A stretch of DNA of 64,000 nt from contig NZ_JAUOQE010000014.1 in the NCBI RefSeq assembly GCF_030547545.1, forward strand, positions 1-64,000. Direction: 5' to 3'. The notes beneath the pieces were generated by a model that made no database searches, had not been told where the DNA came from, and saw nothing but the letters and a program-made list of their open reading frames with translations. Source of the stretch: Amphritea sp. 1_MG-2023 (GTDB lineage Bacteria; Pseudomonadota; Gammaproteobacteria; Pseudomonadales; Balneatricaceae). A program made the position numbers and the translations under genes. Shown in pieces: positions 1-8,600 of this stretch. Position 1 is the stretch's first letter. Each line of letters starts with the position of its first letter.

Positions 1-72
1 GCTGCACTGGCTTTCGCGTATCTGGCCATTCTAATGTCCGCAGAGAACATAACGGACTTATTCGCACCTTCC
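1..72. mobile_element. End of an IS/MITE-like element inserted in the luxR 3' end (partial)
   Basis: Positions 43-74 are identical to 41473-41504. The outermost 18 bases (55-72) are the terminal inverted repeat that bounds both ends of the 163-bp element at 41340-41502. The element runs off the window to the left. The flanking bases 73-76 are CTAA; the other copy has CTTA. Inside position 43 the two copies differ, so this may be a longer relative such as a full insertion sequence rather than the same small element. Confidence 0.6.
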
Positions 73-848
73 CTAACGTCTAGCTTGGCATAGATGTTTT
101 TGCGATGCCGTCTGAGAGTTTCAATGGATATATTCAACTGCTCAGCGCAGGCTTGAGTGCTGTAGCCCTGTAGGGTGAGACCTAAGACATCTTTTTCACG
201 GCCGGTTAAACACGAGCGACCAAACAGATCAAACGCTAAGTTAACGCTTTTTTCAAAACCGGGTATGACTTTTAAATCCTGCTCTTCTTGCTTGGACAGT
301 TTTAAAAAAGCCCACTGATGTAAACTCAACTCTCTTATAATCGGTTCGACGCTGCGAAGAAATGCTAATGCTTCCTCGTTAAATTTAGAGGAGCTTTTCT
401 TACGCATTAGCGATATCTGTAGATAGGTATCCTGATCTATCTCGATGATATAGACAATCTCATCGGCGGTATCACATTGGGCGTAATAACTGCGGTAATA
501 CTCGCTTTGCTGAAAGCCTTTAGCGCTTAACTCCGTGATGCGATATAAGCCTGGCGATTGTTGATTGATGAGTGCGGCCAGATAAAACGGATCTAGCTCA
601 TATGAACCCTCTATATAGGTATCAATCTGTGCCGAACGTTCTTCTCGGCTGATTTCGAAGTAGATGGTCTTGGGTGACTTGTTACGTCGATAAAGCCATA
701 CCTGTGGGTAGTCGATCTGTACGGATCTTCTGAGAACGTCGATCAAACAGGGAAAAAAGGCATCATTGCCCAGTGCTGTCACCAATGTTGCTAACTGTTT
801 ATTCCAGTCGCTAAAGCTAGACGTTGATGCAAGGGTAAGGGCGGTCAT
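1..848 (-). CDS. LuxR-family transcriptional regulator, partial, 3' end interrupted
   Basis: This is my own reading of the reverse strand from the ATG at 848; the frame is still open at the window edge. About 200 N-terminal residues form an autoinducer-binding-like or otherwise unknown sensor domain. A GerE/LuxR helix-turn-helix follows (LTGREKDVLGLTLQGYST, then ISIETLRRHRKNIYAKLDV). Just after KLDV, where the last HTH helix should follow, the frame runs into the end of a repeat (positions 72 and below) and reads REGANKSVMFS. That peptide is also encoded by the repeat copy at 41.4 kb, so the C-terminus is probably foreign. The gene is divergent from the polyamine-type aminotransferase gene at 1177 and may regulate it, although a disrupted HTH could leave it inactive. 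Confidence 0.8.
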   Translation of the reverse strand, partial: MTALTLASTSSFSDWNKQLATLVTALGNDAFFPCLIDVLRRSVQIDYPQVWLYRRNKSPKTIYFEISREERSAQIDTYIEGSYELDPFYLAALINQQSPGLYRITELSAKGFQQSEYYRSYYAQCDTADEIVYIIEIDQDTYLQISLMRKKSSSKFNEEALAFLRSVEPIIRELSLHQWAFLKLSKQEEQDLKVIPGFEKSVNLAFDLFGRSCLTGREKDVLGLTLQGYSTQACAEQLNISIETLRRHRKNIYAKLDVREGANKSVMFSADIRMARYAKASA

Positions 849-1176
849 GATCTTCTCCAGACGCGTTTAAATCGTCCGATTTTTTATCACAGAGGCACCT
901 CAGAGACGCCGTGAATATGATCTTTGAAACTACGTGAAGCTAATACTAAAGTCAAACGGCTTGCGTGCGTGGCTAACTGCGTTAAAGCGTCAAGTTTAGC
1001 GCTGACATGACCGCGTCAAGCTTTCTGTTCTGAATAGCGCTTTCACGTTAACCCCTTAGGCGCGCTTTTGATGTAACCAAGGTTGGGTATATAGAACAAC
1101 TTTTTCTCTCGCTACACTGAACGTCAAATCACACCACAACACATTGATTATCGGTGGTGATGTTTAGGATGATGTT
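849..1176. promoter_or_regulatory. Divergent intergenic region with an 11-12 bp direct repeat
   Basis: This stretch separates the luxR-type gene from the aminotransferase gene. It contains a direct repeat, GCGTCAAG(T/C)TT, at 987-997 and 1013-1023. The 26-bp spacing puts the copies on roughly the same face of the helix (2.5 turns), so it could bind a regulator. No clear sigma-70 pair or terminator was found. The shared intergenic position suggests control of both divergent genes. Confidence 0.3.
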
Positions 1177-2559
1177 ATGAATGATGAACAGTTACAGCAG
1201 AAAGCAAAAGATCACCTTTGGATGCACTTCACTCGCATGGGGTATTATCAAAATCGGGATGTACCCATTATTTCCCATGGTGAAGGGTGTTATGTCTATG
1301 ATACGCAAGGTAAAAAATACCTAGATGGTCTAGCGGGACTGTTTACCTCGCAGTTAGGTCATGGGCGAAAAGATATCGCTAAGGCGGTGGCTGAGCAAAC
1401 CGAGAAACTCGGTTTCTTCCCGATCTGGTGTTACGCCCATCCTGGCGCCATCGAACTCGCATCGCGAATCGCTGAGATGACACCGGGTGATTTAAATCGT
1501 GTGTTTTTTACCAGTGGTGGTGGCGAGTCGGTAGAGGCGGCCTGGAAACTGGCGCGTCAGTATTTTGCTGAGATTGGTCAGCCACGACGCTATAAGGTGA
1601 TTTCCCGAAATCTTGCTTATCACGGCACGAGTCTGGGGGCGTTATCCATTAATGGTGCAACCAGTATTAAAAATGTTTTTGAGCCGCTAGTACCCGGCGC
1701 GAGACATGTTGAAAATACCGATCTATATCGTTGTAACGGTGCCGAGGTTAATGCTGATAGCCTCTCTTATGCGAAAAAATGCGCCTTGGATATCGAACGT
1801 GCCATTGAGATCGAAGGGCCGGAAACCGTTGCCGCTGTCTTTTTGGAGCCCATCCAAAATGTGGGTGGCTGTATTGTGCCACCTGAGGGATATTTCCAAG
1901 AGGTTCGAAAAGTCTGCGATAAATACGGTGTTTTGCTGGTATCCGATGAGGTTATCTGTGCCTTTGGGCGACTCGGCTATATGTTTGGCTGTGAACGCTT
2001 TGATTATATGCCCGATATCATTACCTGCGCTAAAGGGCTGACCAGTGGTTTTGTACCGATGGGCGCAATGATCTGCCGTGATTTCCTGATGCAGCCGTTC
2101 CTCGAAGATGAGGAGAAACTGTTTTTGCATGGCTCCACTTTTGGCGGGCACCCGGTCGCTTGTGCTGCTGCCTTAGCGTCTTTGGATGCATTTGAAGCTG
2201 AAAATGTGTTAGCTAATGTGCGTGAAAATGAAGCGTTCTTTAAGCGTGAGCTAGATAAGTTACTCGAGTTGCCTATTGTTGGTGATGTCCGAGGGGCAGG
2301 CTATTTCTACGGTATCGAGCTGGTTAAAAATAAAGTCACTAAAGAACATTTCTCTGCGGAAGAATCTGAAAATGTACTGTTTAAGTTCTTATCACCTCGC
2401 TTATATGAAGAGGGCCTGATGTGTCGAACGGATGATAGAGGCGAACCGGTTATTCAGTTATCTCCGCCATTAGTGGCTGGACGGGAGGAGATCAGTGAGA
2501 TGGCACGGATTCTCTATCAGGTGATTGCCGAAGCGAGTGAGCTCGTTAACGCGGCTTAA
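1177..2559 (+). CDS. Class III omega-aminotransferase, putrescine/polyamine type (SpuC-like)
   Basis: A 460-residue PLP-dependent fold-type I transaminase. Visible features are the GGGESVEAAWKLAR phosphate-binding region (about 114-127), the cofactor aspartate in LVSDEV (D257) and the Schiff-base lysine in TCAKGLTSG (K286). Length and motifs fit the aspartate-aminotransferase-family diamine/omega-amino acid:pyruvate enzymes. An aldehyde dehydrogenase (2664) and a PotF/SpuD-type binding protein (4341) follow on the same strand. The set matches putrescine breakdown: transamination to 4-aminobutanal, then oxidation to GABA. The start is supported by AGGA seven bases upstream. Taurine or beta-alanine transaminase activity cannot be excluded from sequence alone. 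Confidence 0.88.
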   Translation: MNDEQLQQKAKDHLWMHFTRMGYYQNRDVPIISHGEGCYVYDTQGKKYLDGLAGLFTSQLGHGRKDIAKAVAEQTEKLGFFPIWCYAHPGAIELASRIAEMTPGDLNRVFFTSGGGESVEAAWKLARQYFAEIGQPRRYKVISRNLAYHGTSLGALSINGATSIKNVFEPLVPGARHVENTDLYRCNGAEVNADSLSYAKKCALDIERAIEIEGPETVAAVFLEPIQNVGGCIVPPEGYFQEVRKVCDKYGVLLVSDEVICAFGRLGYMFGCERFDYMPDIITCAKGLTSGFVPMGAMICRDFLMQPFLEDEEKLFLHGSTFGGHPVACAAALASLDAFEAENVLANVRENEAFFKRELDKLLELPIVGDVRGAGYFYGIELVKNKVTKEHFSAEESENVLFKFLSPRLYEEGLMCRTDDRGEPVIQLSPPLVAGREEISEMARILYQVIAEASELVNAA

Positions 2560-2663
2560 TTTTTACGGTTATCTCATGCGACGTATTCATGTGATGTCCT
2601 CATGTAACATAGGCTTCTGCATGAATAGTCGCTGGAATACAGGCAGATAAGAGTAAGGTGAGT

Positions 2664-4136
2664 ATGAATAAGCAGCTTTATATTGGTGGGAAATGGGTTA
2701 AATCGACATCCTCTAAGACGATCCCAGTGGTCAATCCGGCGACTGAGGAAGTCTTTGATTCGGTTGCGGCCGCTAATGCCGAAGATGTAGACGCGGCGGT
2801 TAAGGCCGCTCGTGAAGCTTTTGATAATGGCCCTTGGTCGATGATGAGTGGAGCGCAGCGGGCGGTATTTTTACGCCAGATAGCCGCTCAAATTGAGTTG
2901 CGAAAGGATGAAATTGTTCGGCTTGAAGTGCTGGATAATGGTAAACCCCAGCCTGAAGCCGAATGGGATATTGATGATGCGGTGGGGACCTTTAACTTTT
3001 ACGCTGATTTGGCTGAAGGGCTTGATGACGCGGATGAGACGATCGAACTCTCGGATGATAGTTTCAGTTCCATCGCTGTAAAAGAACCGTTAGGGGTTGC
3101 CGGCGCGATTATTCCGTGGAATTTCCCTTTATTAATGGCGGCATGGAAAGTGGCTCCGGCGTTAGCGGCGGGTTGCACCATGGTGTTAAAACCGTCGGAA
3201 GTGACTCCCCTGACAGCCTTGGTATTGGCTGACATCGTTGATGCTGTGAAACTACCTGCTGGTGTGCTGAATGTTGTTACCGGTTTCGGTGCCGATGCTG
3301 GACGGGCGCTGTCTGAGCACCTAGGGGTGGATAAGCTGGCGTTTACTGGCTCAGTGCCCACTGGTTCGACGATTATGCGTGCGGCTGCAAGGGATGTTAA
3401 AAATATTAGCTTAGAGCTAGGCGGTAAGTCGCCGTTTATTGTGTTTGCCGATAGTGATATTGAGGCCGCCGTTGAATGGATTATGTTTGGTATTTTCTGG
3501 AATCAGGGGCAGGTGTGTTCTGCGACCTCTCGTGTTCTAGTAGAAGATTCGCTGTATGGCCCTCTGCTGGAGCGGTTGGTTGAAGAGGCGAATAAAATCA
3601 CCATTGGGCCAGGCAATGAAGCGGTTTTGCTCGGCCCGTTGGTGAGTGAGGCGCAATACCAAAAAGTGTTGGCGGCTATCGCTCAGGGTGTGAAGGAGGG
3701 GGCTAAGATTGCCTGTGGTGGTCAGCGTCCGACTGGAATGCCACGGGGCTATTATGTTCAGCCTACCGTACTGATCGATATGGCTGAAGAGAGTGATGTC
3801 TGGCAGGAAGAAATTTTTGGCCCGGTGGTCTGTGTGAAACCCTTTAGTACCGAAGCTGAGGCTATTCGTCTGGCTAACGACTCTCGCTTTGGTCTGGCTG
3901 CCGCAGTGATGTCGAAGGATGACTCTCGGTGTGACAGAGTTGCTCGGAAACTGCGTGCGGGTATCGTCTGGATTAATTGTTCTCAGCCAACATTTACCGA
4001 AGCGCCTTGGGGGGGATATAAACAATCGGGGATAGGCCGCGAGTTGGGCAAATGGGGATTAAACAATTATCTGGAAACCAAGCAGGTGACAAAATACAAC
4101 AGCGATAAGCCTTGGGGGTGGTACCTAAAGTCGTAA
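2664..4136 (+). CDS. NAD-dependent aldehyde dehydrogenase, betaine/aminobutyraldehyde type
   Basis: A 490-residue ALDH-superfamily enzyme. It has the NAD-binding PWNFPLLMAAWKVAPAL region, the general base glutamate in LELGGKSP and the catalytic cysteine in GQVCSAT (C285), and ends with the usual PWGGYKQSGIGRELG oligomerisation segment. It lies about 100 bp after the aminotransferase gene and would oxidise the aminoaldehyde that enzyme makes. Betaine-aldehyde dehydrogenases have the same family signature, so substrate assignment rests on context. An in-frame GTG at 2658 is an alternative start. ATG 2664 was preferred, with purine-rich sequence just upstream. Confidence 0.87.
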   Translation: MNKQLYIGGKWVKSTSSKTIPVVNPATEEVFDSVAAANAEDVDAAVKAAREAFDNGPWSMMSGAQRAVFLRQIAAQIELRKDEIVRLEVLDNGKPQPEAEWDIDDAVGTFNFYADLAEGLDDADETIELSDDSFSSIAVKEPLGVAGAIIPWNFPLLMAAWKVAPALAAGCTMVLKPSEVTPLTALVLADIVDAVKLPAGVLNVVTGFGADAGRALSEHLGVDKLAFTGSVPTGSTIMRAAARDVKNISLELGGKSPFIVFADSDIEAAVEWIMFGIFWNQGQVCSATSRVLVEDSLYGPLLERLVEEANKITIGPGNEAVLLGPLVSEAQYQKVLAAIAQGVKEGAKIACGGQRPTGMPRGYYVQPTVLIDMAEESDVWQEEIFGPVVCVKPFSTEAEAIRLANDSRFGLAAAVMSKDDSRCDRVARKLRAGIVWINCSQPTFTEAPWGGYKQSGIGRELGKWGLNNYLETKQVTKYNSDKPWGWYLKS

Positions 4137-4340
4137 GCTTTATGTGTGTTTTGCTCATAGAGCATACTGTGACAACTTGAGAAGCTTAAGTGCTGCCGCC
4201 GACATCAGCGGGGCAGCCATTATAAAAAATATAATCGATATGGCTCTGATAAGCGCCGTTTACGGTATTTAATAAGTTTAAGCTTATACGATGAAACGGC
4301 TGAAATTGTGACATCGAAAGCACCTTAATTGGAGCATAAA

Positions 4341-5441
4341 ATGAATCTGAAGAAGTTAAGTCTTGCAGTTGTACTGGCCACGTCACTATCAACCAGTGCC
4401 GTTGCGAATGACTCGATCAAATTCTATAACTGGTCGGATTATATTGCCCCCGATACGTTGGCTAATTTTGAAGCAGAGACAGGGTTACCGGTCACCTATG
4501 ATGTGTTTGATAGTAATGAGGTATTGGAAGCGAAGTTGATGGCCGGCGGGTCGGGGTTTGATTTAGTCGTGCCGGGCTCGCAGTTTTTAGGGCGTCAGAT
4601 GATGGCGGGCGTTTTTCTAGAACTTGATCGGGATAAGCTGCCTCATTATAAAAACCTAGATCCGAGCTTGATGAAAGTGTTGAGTGAAGTCGATCCCGGT
4701 AATCGCTATGGTATCCCTTATCTGTGGGGCACCACGGGCATCGGTTATAATGTTGATCAAGTGAAAAAAGTCTTGGGTGATGATGCGCCCGTGAATAGCT
4801 GGGATCTGGTGTTTAAACCGGAAAATCTTGAGAAATTAGCCTCTTGTGGCGTTGCCCTGCTGGACGCCCCTTCTGAAATACTGCCGATCGCGTTGAACTA
4901 TCTGGGCAAAAATCCTAACAGTATGGAAAAGGACGATTATCGTCGAGATGCTGGTCTCGGTAAGCTGCTCTCTTCTATCCGTCCAAGTATTACTTATTTC
5001 CATTCCTCAAAATATATTAATGATTTGGCTAACGGTGATATTTGTGTTGCTGTGGGTTGGTCAGGCGATATTCTGCAGGGGGCCGCGCGAGCAGAAGAAG
5101 CCGGTAACGGTGTTAAGGTTGCTTATAGTATTCCGAAAGAGGGGACGGCGGTTTGGTTTGATATGCTGGCTATACCTGAAGATACTAGCCAACCCGATAA
5201 AGCACATAAACTACTCGATTACCTACTACAGGCCGAGGTGATTGCTGGGGTGTCTAACTATGTTGCTTATGCGAATGGTAACAAGGCCTCGATTCCGCTC
5301 ATCGATACCAGTATCACTAGCGATGAAACTATTTATCCGAGTGAAGAGGTGCAAGCGAAGTTGTTTTCTCTGAAGGTGATGCCAAAGAAAATTGATCGAG
5401 TGACAACACGTCTCTGGACTGACTTTAAAGCGAACCGTTAA
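4341..5441 (+). CDS. Polyamine-type periplasmic binding protein (PotF/SpuD family)
   Basis: A 366-residue secreted protein. Residues 1-22 form a signal peptide (basic start, hydrophobic core, cleavage near AVA-ND). The mature start IKFYNWSDYIAPDTLANFE and the later VVPGSQFLGRQM and GIPYLWGTTGIGYN are typical of PotF/SpuD putrescine/spermidine receptors. GGAG at 4331-4334 sets ATG 4341 as the start. No PotG/H/I permease or ATPase genes lie beside it, so it must feed a transporter encoded elsewhere or act as a sensor. It probably belongs to the same regulon as the two enzyme genes upstream. A strong hairpin follows the stop. Confidence 0.86.
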   Translation: MNLKKLSLAVVLATSLSTSAVANDSIKFYNWSDYIAPDTLANFEAETGLPVTYDVFDSNEVLEAKLMAGGSGFDLVVPGSQFLGRQMMAGVFLELDRDKLPHYKNLDPSLMKVLSEVDPGNRYGIPYLWGTTGIGYNVDQVKKVLGDDAPVNSWDLVFKPENLEKLASCGVALLDAPSEILPIALNYLGKNPNSMEKDDYRRDAGLGKLLSSIRPSITYFHSSKYINDLANGDICVAVGWSGDILQGAARAEEAGNGVKVAYSIPKEGTAVWFDMLAIPEDTSQPDKAHKLLDYLLQAEVIAGVSNYVAYANGNKASIPLIDTSITSDETIYPSEEVQAKLFSLKVMPKKIDRVTTRLWTDFKANR

Positions 5442-5447
5442 CGTGTC

Positions 5448-5475
5448 GCTATCGGGGGTGTAGGCCTCCGATAGC
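5448..5475 (+). terminator. Hairpin terminator after the polyamine binding protein
   Basis: GCTATCGG and CCGATAGC form a perfect 8-bp stem starting seven bases after the stop, followed by a short T-rich stretch. It lies between two convergent genes and may act in both directions. Confidence 0.65.
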
Positions 5476-5508
5476 ATTTATTGTCGCATGGTATCTACGT
5501 TGGGATAT

Positions 5509-6465
5509 TTACAGCGCTAGCTCGGCGAGTTTCAAATCCAGAGTCGCTTTGAGCAACTTATACAGCCGAATAGCCGCATCGATTTCTTCTTTACGGTTGG
5601 TCAGACTCTCTATATTCAGCCCTAACGGAATACCGAGATCGCCGCAGGCTTCCAAGATCTGATCGAGGTTATTGCGACAGATACGGATCGATTCGCCTAG
5701 CGGATTATGAGCATCCAGAATGCGATGGCGGGTTGCCTGAGGTACAGAGATTCCCAGCCATTCCATAAACTCGAGAGTCTTAGCACTACCGCAAGGGGTG
5801 AAAGTGAGAATGATTCGCTTCGGCGTTAGGTCACGTTCTTTGCATTCGCGCGCATAAGAGCTCAGCAGGTCAATGGTTGCTTGAGGGTTATATACCGCTT
5901 GAGAGACGAAAAACTCACAGCCTTGGGCACTTTTTTCTATCAGGCGTAGGTGCTCGTTGCCTTTGTTAGCATGACGCTCGGCAATGGTGACGCCACCGAG
6001 GTTAAAGTTGAGGCTGTGTTCCTGCATTGATATATAGGCTTGTGGCAGGGTGAGCTTAATATCACCGTCAGAGGAGGGGCTGCCGACTAACACCAAATCG
6101 CGGACACCGTGAGGACACCAAGCACGGTCTAGCCACTCATCAAACTCTTCGCGGCTACGTTGCGAAACACTCTTGTAGGTGATGACAGGTCGGCCCGATT
6201 TTTCCCGAAGGATAGCCGAATAGTCGCGTGGATCATGAGTATTCATAAAAGGGAACGGGCGGGGCCTATCAGTCCGACTGCTTTCGTCCTGAATGTCATA
6301 AACGATCAATCCGTCATAATCGATTTTACCAAGACGTTCGAGAAGTTTATCGCCGATATCGGATACCTGTGCCATCGAAACAGAAGACTTCGGCGGGGTG
6401 GTGCCAATAAAATAAACGCCGCGCGATGGGTCGGCGAATTTCTGTTTCAGTCGTGAATCACTCAT
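5509..6465 (-). CDS. Methylenetetrahydrofolate reductase-family protein
   Basis: A 318-residue protein with the TIM-barrel layout of MTHFR. The N-terminus GVYFIGTTPPKS recalls the family's start, and there are the conserved blocks DLVLVGSPSSDGD, GGVTIAERHANKGNE and a GCEFFVSQAVYNP segment, which is the usual folate/FAD barrel region. It differs from E. coli MetF and resembles the divergent, stand-alone MTHFR-like group. Its role in methionine or one-carbon metabolism is therefore inferred. It is convergent with the binding protein gene and monocistronic. Given the nearby betaine genes, disposal of N-methyl groups through folate is possible but not shown. Confidence 0.7.
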   Translation of the reverse strand: MSDSRLKQKFADPSRGVYFIGTTPPKSSVSMAQVSDIGDKLLERLGKIDYDGLIVYDIQDESSRTDRPRPFPFMNTHDPRDYSAILREKSGRPVITYKSVSQRSREEFDEWLDRAWCPHGVRDLVLVGSPSSDGDIKLTLPQAYISMQEHSLNFNLGGVTIAERHANKGNEHLRLIEKSAQGCEFFVSQAVYNPQATIDLLSSYARECKERDLTPKRIILTFTPCGSAKTLEFMEWLGISVPQATRHRILDAHNPLGESIRICRNNLDQILEACGDLGIPLGLNIESLTNRKEEIDAAIRLYKLLKATLDLKLAELAL

Positions 6466-6646
6466 GTGGGTATCCGTTAGCTCTTAAGTCAGGGGTTGTG
6501 CTTTTTAAGTACGATCTATTCTAACAATGAATACTGTTCATGTGTTTAAGTTATAAGGTGAAATTTTTTGCAGTTAATATGAGCCGATTTAATGTCAACT
6601 GAAATACAATACAGATAATCCCGTTTTTAATTGTTAAGGATATGTT

Positions 6647-7213
6647 GTGAATAAAATAAAAATGGACTTGAGTGCTATACAGCAGCAGGTAGGCACTGAT
6701 CCTAAAAAACCGCGTTCTTTGCCTCCGGTGCATCTTTGGAACCCCGACTTTAGTGGCGATCTGGATATACAGATTACCCGCGATGGACGTTGGATTCATG
6801 AAGGAGGTGAAATAAAGCGTCCAGCCATGGTGAAGCTGTTCTCCTCGATTCTATGGCGTGAAGACGAGCATTATTTTTTGGTTACGCCGGTGGAAAAGGT
6901 AGGCATACAGGTTGAAGATGTGCCTTTCTTTATTACTGGTTTAGATGTGCGCCAGGGAAGCCAAGGGCAGGAGTTAGTGTTTACTTCATCCACAGATGAT
7001 GTGGTGGTGGCGTCAGCGGAGCATCCGTTACGGGTAACAACGGTTCCAGGTACTGACGACGAGCCAGCCCCCTATCTGATGGTGCGTTACGGTATGGAAG
7101 GGCGGATTAATCGTAATGTTTTCTATCAATTGGCTGATTTGGCAGAAGAGCATGATGGTGTTTTTGCCGTTCAGAGTTGCGGTCAGTGGTTTGCGCTTGA
7201 GGAAGGTTATTAA
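6647..7213 (+). CDS. DUF1285 family protein
   Basis: A 188-residue soluble protein with no signal peptide or membrane segment. The block LWNPDFSGDLDIQITRDGRWIHEGGEI, followed by RPAMVKLFSSILWREDEHYFLVTPVEKVGIQVEDVPF, is the DUF1285 signature. Family structures show tandem beta-barrel folds of unknown function. The start is GTG at 6647, six bases after TAAGGA. It is a single gene with no obvious operon partner. I know of no experimentally assigned role. Confidence 0.8.
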   Translation: MNKIKMDLSAIQQQVGTDPKKPRSLPPVHLWNPDFSGDLDIQITRDGRWIHEGGEIKRPAMVKLFSSILWREDEHYFLVTPVEKVGIQVEDVPFFITGLDVRQGSQGQELVFTSSTDDVVVASAEHPLRVTTVPGTDDEPAPYLMVRYGMEGRINRNVFYQLADLAEEHDGVFAVQSCGQWFALEEGY

Positions 7214-7540
7214 CCGGCGGAGAAGCAGTTATTAAAAGTCACTGCGAGTACGTGGATATTATGAGTCAAAGGGGAAACTCGTTGTAGAGGTCAATGCCAA
7301 ATACTTCTCAATCAATATTATCTCGTGGTTTACAACCAAGGGGCTGTGCGTTTATGAAGTGGGTAAAAGGTGATTTCCAGCATATTTTCTATCGATTTAG
7401 GCTAATAAAGGTCGATATATTTTTTCACGCTAAAAAGAAATCAAACCTGTAATTGAAATGTTTGTTTCAGGATTGATTCGTCAGTACACCTTAGTCGATT
7501 CGGTATAAATAAGACCTGTTTTTATTGGAATTATTTTATA
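7214..7540. other. Intergenic stretch, no recognisable content
   Basis: About 330 bp between convergent genes. It becomes AT-rich towards 7500, where the horizontally acquired-looking pair of genes begins. I saw no gene, clear repeat or promoter other than the terminator that follows. Confidence 0.5.
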
Positions 7541-7573
7541 AAATTAAAAAGCCTCGTTTTTCTGAACGAGGCC
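7541..7573 (-). terminator. Rho-independent terminator of the AT-rich ProX paralogue gene
   Basis: Read on the reverse strand, GCCTCG and CGAGGC form a stem directly followed by TTTTTAATTT. It sits about ten bases after the stop of the gene ending at 7583. Confidence 0.85.
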
Positions 7574-7582
7574 TCACCTGTT

Positions 7583-8569
7583 TTACTTTATCAAAGATGA
7601 CAGATTGTGAATTGCTTCTTCATTGATCCATGTTGACCAAATATCAGATTGAGTAGTAATGAAATGGACGGCTGTTTCTTCTGCTGATGCTTTGTTTATT
7701 TCTTGCCAAGCTAATAATTTATTTATTGTATCGGAAGAAAATGAAATATGAGTCATTAACTTGTAAACTTCTGGATTATTTTTCGAAAATTCAGTTGTAA
7801 CAGCTGTAAGCACTGCTGCTGAAGGAAACGAACTGACTCCTGGGGTTTGACAATCTGCTTGCGCATTACACTCGTGAATTTCTTTATGGTATGGCCCAAG
7901 ATCCACATGGGTCATTTCATATTTCCCTAAGATAGCAGTAGGTCCCCAGTAAAATCCAAGCCATGGTTCTTTGTTGTTATATGCAGAGACTAGAGATGTT
8001 GCTAATGTTTCACTTGATCCATGATTGAAGGTTTTAATTTGATGGCCTTTAAAATCGAGTGCTTCAGCAAGGTGGTCGTTTATAATGCGGCACCCCCATC
8101 CTTCGGGGCAATTATGAAATAATCCATTAACAAGTTTTGGGTTTTCTAAAATACCTTCCATAGTTTTAAGCTCTGGATGTCTCTCTGCTAAGTATTTAGG
8201 TATATAGAAGCCCCTTTCCCCACCGTCTGAAATTACATTGGCCGCAATTACAACTTTACCTTGTTTTTCTAGTTCATAAACAACCGGTGCACTAGTCGAC
8301 CAAATCTCTGTAACGATATGAGGCTCACCTGTTTCAGCAAGAGATGTTAATGCTGGTACAGTTGATGAAGGCACAACTGTTACATCGCATCCATAACCTT
8401 GCTCCATTAAAAACTTGGATACGTTGGTAACAAATGCCGCAGAGGCCCAATTCATTTTTGTAATAATGACTTTTCCGCAATCGGCATGACTTGTTGATGA
8501 TAATAGTGCTAATGTAAGAAAAAAGCTCCTTAAAGAAAGCGACTTTTTAGATATCTGAAGTATTTTCAT
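7583..8569 (-). CDS. ProX/OpuAC-type betaine or proline binding protein (orphan paralogue)
   Basis: A 328-residue periplasmic ligand-binding protein with a signal peptide (hydrophobic SLRSFFLTLALLSSTSHA, cleavage before DCGKV). It is a clear paralogue of the receptor at 19522: both contain ISxMNW/ITKMNW, SKFLMEQGYGC, VPSSTVP/VPTSTVP, ISDGG, FNHGS(S/G)ETLA, LLAWQE.NKASAEE and W..WIN. The family binds quaternary ammonium compounds in an aromatic box, and conserved tryptophans are present. It is co-directional with, and 31 bp downstream of, an epimerase-like gene. No permease is adjacent, so it may use the transporter at 17.3-19.4 kb. The gene is visibly more AT-rich than its paralogue, suggesting separate acquisition. 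Confidence 0.85.
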   Translation of the reverse strand: MKILQISKKSLSLRSFFLTLALLSSTSHADCGKVIITKMNWASAAFVTNVSKFLMEQGYGCDVTVVPSSTVPALTSLAETGEPHIVTEIWSTSAPVVYELEKQGKVVIAANVISDGGERGFYIPKYLAERHPELKTMEGILENPKLVNGLFHNCPEGWGCRIINDHLAEALDFKGHQIKTFNHGSSETLATSLVSAYNNKEPWLGFYWGPTAILGKYEMTHVDLGPYHKEIHECNAQADCQTPGVSSFPSAAVLTAVTTEFSKNNPEVYKLMTHISFSSDTINKLLAWQEINKASAEETAVHFITTQSDIWSTWINEEAIHNLSSLIK

Positions 8570-8600
8570 AATATTCCTTTTGACTATTTTTTTTAGGGTT

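Noticed and set aside
4192-4217. GCTGCC/GGCAGC hairpin after the aldehyde dehydrogenase gene as a terminator
   Set aside because: The stem is only 6 bp with a long loop and no T-tract. The downstream gene probably belongs to the same regulon.
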